Part shown: in pieces, positions 20,972 through 25,836 of the stretch | How the letters are laid out: each line of letters begins with the position of its first letter | Numbering within the stretch: position 1 is the stretch's first letter | IMG/VR virus record: IMGVR_UViG_3300031539_000278 | Span: 1 to 25,836 of that record | Source: a virus | Length of the DNA: 25,836 bases | Direction: 5' to 3' (one strand) | Position numbers and translations under genes: made by a program | The notes under the pieces: generated by a model | Databases searched by the model: none | What the model saw: only the letters and a program-made list of their open reading frames with translations | What the model was told of the DNA's origin: nothing

Positions 20972-21245
20972 TTTTTGATACCCAGTTGGTCGGACGAACT
21001 GTGCAATGGGAGCAATGAGGGGACTGCGGGCTATTGGTGTAGTATCTACAAGACAGGCATTGCTCTAGGGTCTGTAGTCGCGGGACCTCGCTCTGTTGTG
21101 ACCGCAGGAGCCCAACACTCACACAATCAAAGCGCCCATCGGACGCTACGATAACCGCGACAGGGGTGGACTCCCCCGCGCAAGGTGGCAGGATTTTGAC
21201 GAGTTCCCCGTGCATGTCTAGATAACTGACTTTCATCTTTTCCAT
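20964..21245 (-). CDS. 93-residue zinc-ribbon-type hypothetical protein
   Basis: ATG 21245 is preceded by GAGGAGAT, a clear ribosome site; a second ATG four codons later is possible. The start (MEKMKVSYLDMHGELVKI) and the middle (VAVIVASDGRFDCVSVGL) are beta-like. The last third holds a CxxC pair (C63, C66) and a second CxxC (C78, C81) flanked by His77 and His80, the spacing of a small zinc ribbon or knuckle. It is most likely a DNA- or protein-binding accessory protein. No family is recognised. It overlaps the following small gene by 8 bp. Confidence 0.65.
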   Translation of the reverse strand: MEKMKVSYLDMHGELVKILPPCAGESTPVAVIVASDGRFDCVSVGLLRSQQSEVPRLQTLEQCLSCRYYTNSPQSPHCSHCTVRPTNWVSKSD

Positions 21246-21254
21246 GTCATCTCC

Positions 21255-21506
21255 TCATTCCCCTCTCTTGGCATGACTAAAATTGGCTAAATAATTGATT
21301 GGAACCATAGTCTCCACCCACCCATCAAGGGCTGCCGAGGGTAAAGCCGAGCCAGACACGGTGGTATAGCTCACCCAAAATTGCCCCGGCCCCCCTCCCT
21401 TCGTTACCCACATTGTCTCGACATCATCGATCTCTCGGAAAGCAGCGATAGCCGCGCTGTGCACGTCGGAAAGATGTTTTCTTTGTTCTGGGCTCGGACT
21501 CAACAT
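21255..21506 (-). CDS. 83-residue hypothetical protein
   Basis: This is an 83-residue protein from ATG 21506 with GGAGAT upstream, which also forms the end of the preceding gene (TAA then CATG). It starts MLSPSPEQRKHLSDVHSAAI, a helix, continues AFREIDDVETMWVTKGGGPG and FWVSYTTVSGSALPS, and ends PINYLANFSHAKRGE. The layout suggests a helix followed by a small beta sheet. I recognise no motif or family. It sits in the run of short genes between the Nmad1-like gene and the zinc-ribbon gene. Confidence 0.6.
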   Translation of the reverse strand: MLSPSPEQRKHLSDVHSAAIAAFREIDDVETMWVTKGGGPGQFWVSYTTVSGSALPSAALDGWVETMVPINYLANFSHAKRGE

Positions 21507-21507
21507 G

Positions 21508-21780
21508 TTATCTCCGCATTCCCCGGGCCACCCGCAAAAGGATGAGGTACCCGATCAAGTCAAACTCGGTATCCTCAGTTCCAAAATCCCCGCCTCGTGC
21601 AAGCCTGGACAGTTTGTCGTCTATTCGAACATATATCTGTTCGATAGGGTCCGCCTTGCTGAAAATCCGCACCGGGTCCAGCGCGGAGTCGCCATACGCC
21701 TCGTTTTTCGCCAAAAGCATTTCTTGCACAGCCGCGATTTCTTCGATGATTAATTTTCTCGATTGTCCTACGTTTCCCAT
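21508..21780 (-). CDS. Nmad1 / DUF1599-like small protein
   Basis: ATG 21780 follows a very strong GGAGGAGAGGG ribosome site. The 90 residues contain the pattern of the nucleotide-modification-associated domain 1 family (DUF1599): EMLLAKNEAYGDSALDPVRI (about residues 19-38), DPIEQIYVRIDDKLSRLARG and a closing DTEFDLIGYLILLRVARG. It is an all-helical fold; the family is found in phage genomes near DNA-modification and replication genes, but its own reaction is not defined. Nothing else in this window looks like a base-modification enzyme, so the association is by family only. It comes directly after the primase-helicase in the operon. Confidence 0.75.
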   Translation of the reverse strand: MGNVGQSRKLIIEEIAAVQEMLLAKNEAYGDSALDPVRIFSKADPIEQIYVRIDDKLSRLARGGDFGTEDTEFDLIGYLILLRVARGMRR

Positions 21781-21797
21781 GCTATTCCCTCTCCTCC

Positions 21798-24293
21798 TTA
21801 GTATTCAACGGCTGATTCTTTCAACCGGATACCCTTTAGTACACTGACCCCGTTTGCGACCTTGTGGGCGCGGTAGCCCATCTGCATCAAAGCGACCTCA
21901 AAACGTCCCAAGCTCAACGAGTACTTGACCCCGCCGAAATCCTTGCACCACAAGCGGTAGTCCTCAAACACTTCGGAAGTCCGAGTCACGAATTCCTCCC
22001 CGCTGTCCGTGCGGGCGTGGACGTAATCAACCGTCGGGTTGGCCAGTCGCAACCAGTCCCTCTTGGCTTCCTCACACTCCTGGGGTACGTCAAACCGACC
22101 GCGAACCCTCAACCGCGCATATCCCTCAAGAGCCCGGTTCAAGACGCCGGGCAGCTCGTTTTCCAATATCTGATATTTCAGATTCAGATCTGACTCGTCC
22201 TCCTTGAATTTACGACGGAACGGGATAATGAAGGTCTTCCGAAGCATACCCCAACTCAGATCCCGGACCTTGGGCCACCCGTTGATACAAATTACCGGGG
22301 TGGCGCAGGACGTAAAATTGTAAGCGTTTTTTATCTTCGGGTTGGCTTCCATCAGCTTGGCTTCAGACAGTTTCTTCAAAGCGGACTCGGGCAGCAACGT
22401 GGTGGTCTCGGAGTCGTCATCGAGCACGAGGAGTTTACCCACCAACGAGGCCACCGCGTGGTTATTGCGCCCCGTGTCCGCGAAGTCCGCAACGGCCCTG
22501 GGCAAGACGGCATTGCCAAGCAGGGCGCCAAGGACCGCAGTCACCAACGACTTCCCGTTTGACCCGTCCCCATAGAACATCCACCACGCCGGGATATTTT
22601 TGCGCGGTTGGATAGTGTACCCGGCAAACTCCCACCAATGGCGGACCACGGCTGCGGGGTCTGCGTTGTCCCGAAAAATGTTCGTTAAAGTCTGGTCCAT
22701 TATTGGACACGTGGCCGCCGCGTCGTATTCAGTGTCCAAAACAGACATCAGGTACGATTTGGGGTTGTGTTTCTTCACCGCGGGCGGCCCGCCGTTGGCC
22801 CCAATCCAGACCTCCGCACTGCGGGTGTTGACGACGGCCGGCGGCGTCGGATTGGCCAGCCCCAGGACGTCCGTTAACTGAGTACAACGGGCGCTTAGGA
22901 CCCGACCAGCGGTAGACAGGGCGCTGCTGGGTCGAAATTCTAGGCCCTCGGCCTTCAAGACCTCCCCGGCCTCCAGTAAACGGCGGTCAATCACGTTCGG
23001 CGGGACCTCCGCCCAATGGGTGCCACAGAACCCATAGAAAATCTGGTTCTGGGCGTGCAATAAATAAGCCCCCTTCTCCCAGAACATTTCAAGGGCTTTT
23101 TCCGCAACCTCGATTCCATAATCCGTCAACTCATCGTCGCCACTTTTGTCACGTTTGGCGCGGGCCTTCGCCAGCTGCTCAATGCGAGCATAGATTTTGT
23201 CAAGCCCTTTGAGAGACACGCCGATTGACCTCTTTATCGCCACGCGGATCCGCTCCCAATCGCCGAGGGAGAAACGGCGATGAGCCTCACCCACCAGGGC
23301 GTCCAGGTCTACAGTGGGGGGCGCGGGGTCTACCCTTTCGTGTATCCAATCCGTCACCAGGTCCGTTCGGGGCTTGACCGTTGGCGCGTCGGGTATCGTG
23401 GGAATCGGTACCCCGTCGAAATCCTCGGCCGCGCTTGTCCGGACCGCTGCAGTTCCCCCCGCGCCTTTCGCCGCTTGGGCCAGCGATGCCACCGTGATCC
23501 CGCCCGCGGTCGCCTCGAAGCTGTCCCATTTCTGGGCGCACACGTCCCCCGCGTCCGAGTAGGCAGGATCCGAGGTGGACCAGGCGGACCACAGCGCCAG
23601 ACCCTCTCCACTTCCCCCGGTCCCCGCGTGCACCGCCATCCCGATTTCCAGCCATTCGCTGTAGTCGCTCTTTGTCGTCGGGTCGACCTGGGATAGTAGG
23701 CCCTCGACCTCCGAAAATGGGCGGACCCCCGACCCTCCCCTCGACCCTTGGGTCGTTGGGGCGGGGTGAGGGCTCGCCTTGATCATTGAGCACAACCAGG
23801 GGGGCATCTCCATCCCGGGGGCGCTGGGGTCCGTCAGTAGGTCCCAAGCGTACTCCCGCCCCGTGTCGGGATGCACGGACCCCGCAATCACGACGTATTG
23901 CCCGTGGTGCCGGAAATCGAGGGGGGCGTATTCGAGAGGGTTGTGTACGGATTGGCCCTCGGGTAGCTGCAAATAAAAATGGAGACCTCGGTCTTCCCCG
24001 CCGGTCAACACGAGGGGGGCTTCATCGATGCCGGGCCAGTCTTTTCTCAGTTTTTCCAGGGCGTCAAGGGCCCATACCCCCGCCGCTGAACACTTGCGGG
24101 GGTCGACGTCGAGTACCACGTCGCAAGGGCCCATCGTCCACCCGAGGTTACATCCACTTTTGACAGCGTGTCTTACGTTCTCAGTGAGGTATTCCCGGGT
24201 TCTCCAGTTGGTGGAGTCTCGGGGCACTTTTCCCCGCAACGGTATCAACCGCCGGGCCCTCTCTAGGTAGGGCTGGTAGTCTGGGCCACCCAT
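21798..24293 (-). CDS. Bifunctional prim-pol / SF3 (D5-type) primase-helicase
   Basis: This is an 831-residue fusion. Residues about 10-165 are an archaeo-eukaryotic prim-pol domain: V-L-D-V-D-P with catalytic D62/D64, GLHFYLQL with H105, and GQYVVIAGSVHPDTG. Residues about 195-275 are a primase C-terminal helical domain (YSEWLEIGMAVHAGTG ... CAQKWDSF). The middle carries the D5-type N-terminal region. The SF3 helicase has Walker A GDGSNGKS (575-582), Walker B LLVLDDDSE (621-629), the CATPVICINGWPKVRD motif (663-678) and an Arg-rich RKTFIIPFRRKF. It makes primers and unwinds the fork for the polymerase. Its ATG follows the preceding stop directly (TAA ATG) without a clear ribosome site, so coupling is likely. 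Length matches phage/plasmid prim-pol helicases. Confidence 0.95.
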   Translation of the reverse strand: MGGPDYQPYLERARRLIPLRGKVPRDSTNWRTREYLTENVRHAVKSGCNLGWTMGPCDVVLDVDPRKCSAAGVWALDALEKLRKDWPGIDEAPLVLTGGEDRGLHFYLQLPEGQSVHNPLEYAPLDFRHHGQYVVIAGSVHPDTGREYAWDLLTDPSAPGMEMPPWLCSMIKASPHPAPTTQGSRGGSGVRPFSEVEGLLSQVDPTTKSDYSEWLEIGMAVHAGTGGSGEGLALWSAWSTSDPAYSDAGDVCAQKWDSFEATAGGITVASLAQAAKGAGGTAAVRTSAAEDFDGVPIPTIPDAPTVKPRTDLVTDWIHERVDPAPPTVDLDALVGEAHRRFSLGDWERIRVAIKRSIGVSLKGLDKIYARIEQLAKARAKRDKSGDDELTDYGIEVAEKALEMFWEKGAYLLHAQNQIFYGFCGTHWAEVPPNVIDRRLLEAGEVLKAEGLEFRPSSALSTAGRVLSARCTQLTDVLGLANPTPPAVVNTRSAEVWIGANGGPPAVKKHNPKSYLMSVLDTEYDAAATCPIMDQTLTNIFRDNADPAAVVRHWWEFAGYTIQPRKNIPAWWMFYGDGSNGKSLVTAVLGALLGNAVLPRAVADFADTGRNNHAVASLVGKLLVLDDDSETTTLLPESALKKLSEAKLMEANPKIKNAYNFTSCATPVICINGWPKVRDLSWGMLRKTFIIPFRRKFKEDESDLNLKYQILENELPGVLNRALEGYARLRVRGRFDVPQECEEAKRDWLRLANPTVDYVHARTDSGEEFVTRTSEVFEDYRLWCKDFGGVKYSLSLGRFEVALMQMGYRAHKVANGVSVLKGIRLKESAVEY

Positions 24294-24680
24294 TTAATTG
24301 GCCGTTTTGGGGTCTGGCCGAACTAACGACGTATTGAGAGCCGCGGAAAATTGGTACAATCTGGATTTATAATACTCGGCGGTACCGTGGTATTTGAGGG
24401 CGCGGGCTATCGCCTCCCCAAAAGTAGGTCCCCTCAAGGCCCGGTCCCAATACGATGCGGGGGTTTCAGGCCTCCATTCTCCGGGGGCGGGTATGTGACC
24501 GGGTAGCAGGTTTGAAATCGTGGCACGGATCAACAGGGCCCCATACAGGGGGACTCGTCCCCTGTTGTGCCAGTCTCGGATATTTTGGGCGCTCACCCCT
24601 AGGACAGTGGCCAGGCCAACCTGTGATCCGGCAACCGCGATCAGAAAATCTAGGTTCTTTCGGGTCTCTTCAGTCGTCAT
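24294..24680 (-). CDS. Cro/YdaS-like HTH regulator
   Basis: ATG 24680 gives 128 residues with GGTGAT five bases upstream; ATG 24692, four codons earlier, has no ribosome site. The HTH is around residues 18-42: AGSQVGLATVLGVSAQNIRDW followed by HNRGRVP, the layout of YdaS/Cro-type phage regulators. A C-terminal part of about 80 residues (PAPGEWRPETPASYWDRALR ... AEYYKSRLYQFSAALN) is of unknown role and longer than a plain Cro. It sits second in the operon, near the divergent promoter region, and is thus a natural candidate to act on those promoters. It overlaps the zinc-ribbon gene by 11 bp. Confidence 0.75.
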   Translation of the reverse strand: MTTEETRKNLDFLIAVAGSQVGLATVLGVSAQNIRDWHNRGRVPLYGALLIRATISNLLPGHIPAPGEWRPETPASYWDRALRGPTFGEAIARALKYHGTAEYYKSRLYQFSAALNTSLVRPDPKTAN

Positions 24681-25071
24681 TTTTATCACCATCGGAAATA
24701 GCGGTTGCCAGGATTTCAGCGTTGCACGCCAGCGCGGCTGGCAGGGGTATTTTGCACGCCGAGCAAAAGAACCTTCGCGGCCCGTCCGTTACGAGCTGAC
24801 TCCCCAAGCGATCGCAGTTGGGGCATCGCGGCCATCTCTCAGGCGCTTCTGTCCCCCCTGGCCCGGGAGTTTCCGCTTTTTCTTCGGCCCCAGGTTTGGG
24901 GGTGAAAGACAGTCCCCCACACGCTCTATGCGGTTCTGGGTACTCCTCCCAGTAGTGGCCCTCTGGGTAGGTAGCAGGGTCGAGGCGACAAACAGGAAAG
25001 GGGGCAAAACTTCCAGGGTTCTTCTTTTTGTACGCGAAATGGGTACATTCTCGACAGTCTATTTTATCCAC
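24670..25071 (-). CDS. Protein with two Cys zinc-binding clusters, first gene of the replication operon
   Basis: The GTG start at 25071 is supported by GAGAGGG seven bases upstream. The 133 residues contain two zinc-binding patterns: an N-terminal one with C6-x2-C9, C28 and C51 (DCRECTHF, PVCRLD, RACGG), and a C-terminal ribbon with CPNC (83-86) and CSAC (103-106). A Pro/Glu-rich linker (about residues 58-78) separates them. Two zinc units joined by a linker suggest a DNA- or protein-binding accessory. Phages commonly place such proteins near replication initiation genes, but no function is assigned here. It is the first gene after the leftward promoter. The GDGDKNDD end is acidic. Confidence 0.75.
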   Translation of the reverse strand: MDKIDCRECTHFAYKKKNPGSFAPFPVCRLDPATYPEGHYWEEYPEPHRACGGLSFTPKPGAEEKAETPGPGGTEAPERWPRCPNCDRLGSQLVTDGPRRFFCSACKIPLPAALACNAEILATAISDGDKNDD

Positions 25072-25114
25072 GATTTTCCCTCTCTTTAGATCGGTGTGCG
25101 TTGTCTATCTCTTG

Positions 25115-25143
25115 CTTTTACCAGACAGTCGGGGCGGAGTCAA
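25115..25143 (-). promoter_or_regulatory. Leftward promoter of the replication operon (candidate)
   Basis: On the - strand TTGACT (rc of 25138-25143) and TAAAAG (rc of 25115-25120) are separated by 17 bases, with TGG in front of the -10 forming an extended -10. This lies 44 bases before the first gene's GTG. The -10 is a moderate match, so this is a candidate. Confidence 0.45.
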
Positions 25144-25225
25144 CTTTCAAATACCGTTTTTCAGCGCACCCTAGTTAATGATATAGAGGGGGAAAAACTA
25201 TTTTTATTTTATTTTGTAAAAAGAC

Positions 25226-25254
25226 TTGACAGGGGGTCCGAAACCCACTATATA
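25226..25254 (+). promoter_or_regulatory. Rightward sigma70-like promoter with A/T-rich upstream element
   Basis: TTGACA (25226-25231), a 17-base spacer and TATATA (25249-25254) form a near-consensus sigma70 promoter. The 32 bases before it (25193-25225) are almost all A and T, like an UP element. The expected RNA start is near 25261. It points to the small gene at 25295 and lies divergent to the leftward promoter about 85 bases away. Confidence 0.75.
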
Positions 25255-25294
25255 TAGAGTTATGGACACCACAACAAACACAGAAAAGGGCAAC

Positions 25295-25543
25295 ATGGAC
25301 AACGAAAAACGCTACGACAATCTGTACAACGAGGGTAACGCCGGCGGATACAACCCCTACCGCAACGTAGACAGCAAAGGATCAGCGTTTGATAAATGGG
25401 ACCGCGTTGACAACCGAATGTCAAAAATCGTGCGCATCCTTAATGGTATCAGTTCGGACCCCTCTGACGACGCCCGCCGGAACAGACTCGAAGACGAATT
25501 GGCAGAACTCGAAATATTGGCCAAAGAAATTTGCCCCTGGTAA
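25295..25543 (+). CDS. Small helical early protein
   Basis: ATG 25295 has AAAGGG six bases upstream. ATG 25262 is in frame but lies almost at the predicted RNA start, and a TTG at 25226 lies inside the promoter, so both are less likely. The 82 residues start MDNEKRYDNLYNEGNAGG, then carry SAFDKWDRVDNRMSKIVRIL, a helix, and a second helix rich in Glu/Leu (DELAELEILAKEICPW). The 'AFDK-x-DR-x-DNR-x-SK-I' pattern faintly echoes the R-I-D-D-K-L-S-R segment of Nmad1-like proteins, but I do not claim homology. It is the first gene of the rightward transcript, so likely expressed early. Function unknown. Confidence 0.7.
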   Translation: MDNEKRYDNLYNEGNAGGYNPYRNVDSKGSAFDKWDRVDNRMSKIVRILNGISSDPSDDARRNRLEDELAELEILAKEICPW

Positions 25544-25554
25544 TCACGGGCTAG

Positions 25555-25581
25555 GGGACGGGGGCAATCAAGCCCCATCCC
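25555..25581 (+). other. Intergenic stem-loop
   Basis: GGGGC (25561-25565) pairs with GCCCC (25572-25576) around a six-base loop, and GGGA (25555-25558) with TCCC (25578-25581). It lies between two genes on the rightward transcript. No run of T follows it, so it is not a standard terminator; an RNA stability or processing hairpin is possible. Confidence 0.35.
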
Positions 25582-25601
25582 GAACAAGAGAGGGAAAGAA
25601 A

Positions 25602-25836
25602 ATGTCAAAAATCAAAGCAGTTTTAGTTGAAGACGCAGAATGTATCGGTTCCGGCAGCGACCGTTGGAAACGGATAAATGGATTGACGAAATCTGTGATT
25701 TCCAAAATCGAGGGGGCGAGGCAAATTCACGGCGACCTCGAAATACTGGTCTACTCACACACCGAATACCTGGGACAAAAATATAAACTAGCTGTCAACC
25801 AGGGTGACTACGGTTGGCAACACCAACAAATCAACG
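25602..25836 (+). CDS. Small hypothetical protein, partial at window end
   Basis: ATG 25602 follows GAGAGGG, eight bases upstream. The frame stays open to the right edge, giving at least 78 residues, beginning MSKIKAVLVEDAECIGSG. The visible part is mixed alpha/beta with KSVISKIEGARQIHGDLEIL, VYSHTEYLGQKYKLAVNQ and several aromatic and His residues near the cut. I recognise no family. It belongs to the same rightward transcript as the 82-residue gene. The C-terminus is outside the window. Confidence 0.65.
   Translation, partial: MSKIKAVLVEDAECIGSGSDRWKRINGLTKSVISKIEGARQIHGDLEILVYSHTEYLGQKYKLAVNQGDYGWQHQQIN

Noticed and set aside
24530-24568. Inverted repeat (CAACAGGG ... CCCTGTTG) inside the Cro/YdaS-like gene
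   Set aside because: The arms are only eight bases, the site is within coding sequence, and no terminator or operator context is evident.
1-25836. tRNA or rRNA genes
   Set aside because: No cloverleaf-like segment with a T-arm consensus or any rRNA-like stretch was noticed while reading both strands; a dedicated tRNA search was not possible here.

Overview
The window is a piece of a tailed bacteriophage genome (class Caudoviricetes) or an integrated copy of one. The evidence is a continuous run of Mu-type baseplate and tail-fibre genes, a complete phage replication module, two peptidoglycan-degrading enzymes, dense packing with ATGA/TAATG gene overlaps, and no cellular housekeeping genes. 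The base composition looks moderately GC-rich. No integrase, terminase, capsid gene or tRNA lies in the window, so lifestyle and host cannot be fixed. The baseplate set (Mu gp44-gp48 / P2 D, V, J, I types plus a PAAR-like tip) suggests a long tail with a baseplate, probably contractile.

Region 1 (1-12277, + strand) is the end of the late tail operon. In order it holds the C-terminus of a Mu gp43-like tail protein, baseplate hub (gp44/D-like), spike (gp45/V-like), PAAR-like tip, gp46-like, gp47/J-like and gp48-like wedge proteins. These are followed by an accessory adsorption block: a fibre-adaptor protein, a lectin-like jelly-roll protein, a tandem-repeat protein, a 1416-residue fibre carrying five almost identical beta-propeller blades, a small unknown protein, a tail-collar protein and a small membrane protein.

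Region 2 (12274-25071, - strand) converges on the tail operon with interlocked stop codons. Read 5' to 3' from the right it encodes a double zinc-ribbon protein, a Cro/YdaS-like regulator, a prim-pol/SF3 helicase, an Nmad1 (DUF1599)-like protein, several small unknown proteins, an internal promoter, a protein with a Lys-Pro-Glu-rich linker, a DUF2800 Fe-S RecB-like nuclease, a DUF2815 ssDNA-binding protein, a 65-residue protein and a family A DNA polymerase. An amidase and a membrane-anchored lytic transglycosylase follow, then a small MerR-like protein, a VRR-NUC nuclease, a SNF2-type helicase and two small membrane proteins. The lysis-type genes thus sit inside the replication operon.

Region 3 (25072-25836) is a divergent control region. 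A leftward promoter feeds the replication operon and a strong rightward sigma70-like promoter with an A/T-rich upstream element drives small genes that run off the window.

The most striking non-coding feature is a perfect 21-bp inverted repeat directly in front of the DNA polymerase gene. Its stem contains the ribosome binding site and reaches the first base of the start codon, preceded by a GC-rich terminator-like palindrome. It looks like a translational switch for the polymerase. Other points of interest are the variable propeller blades, an adaptor module shared by two tail proteins, and a putative membrane-anchored HTH protein.
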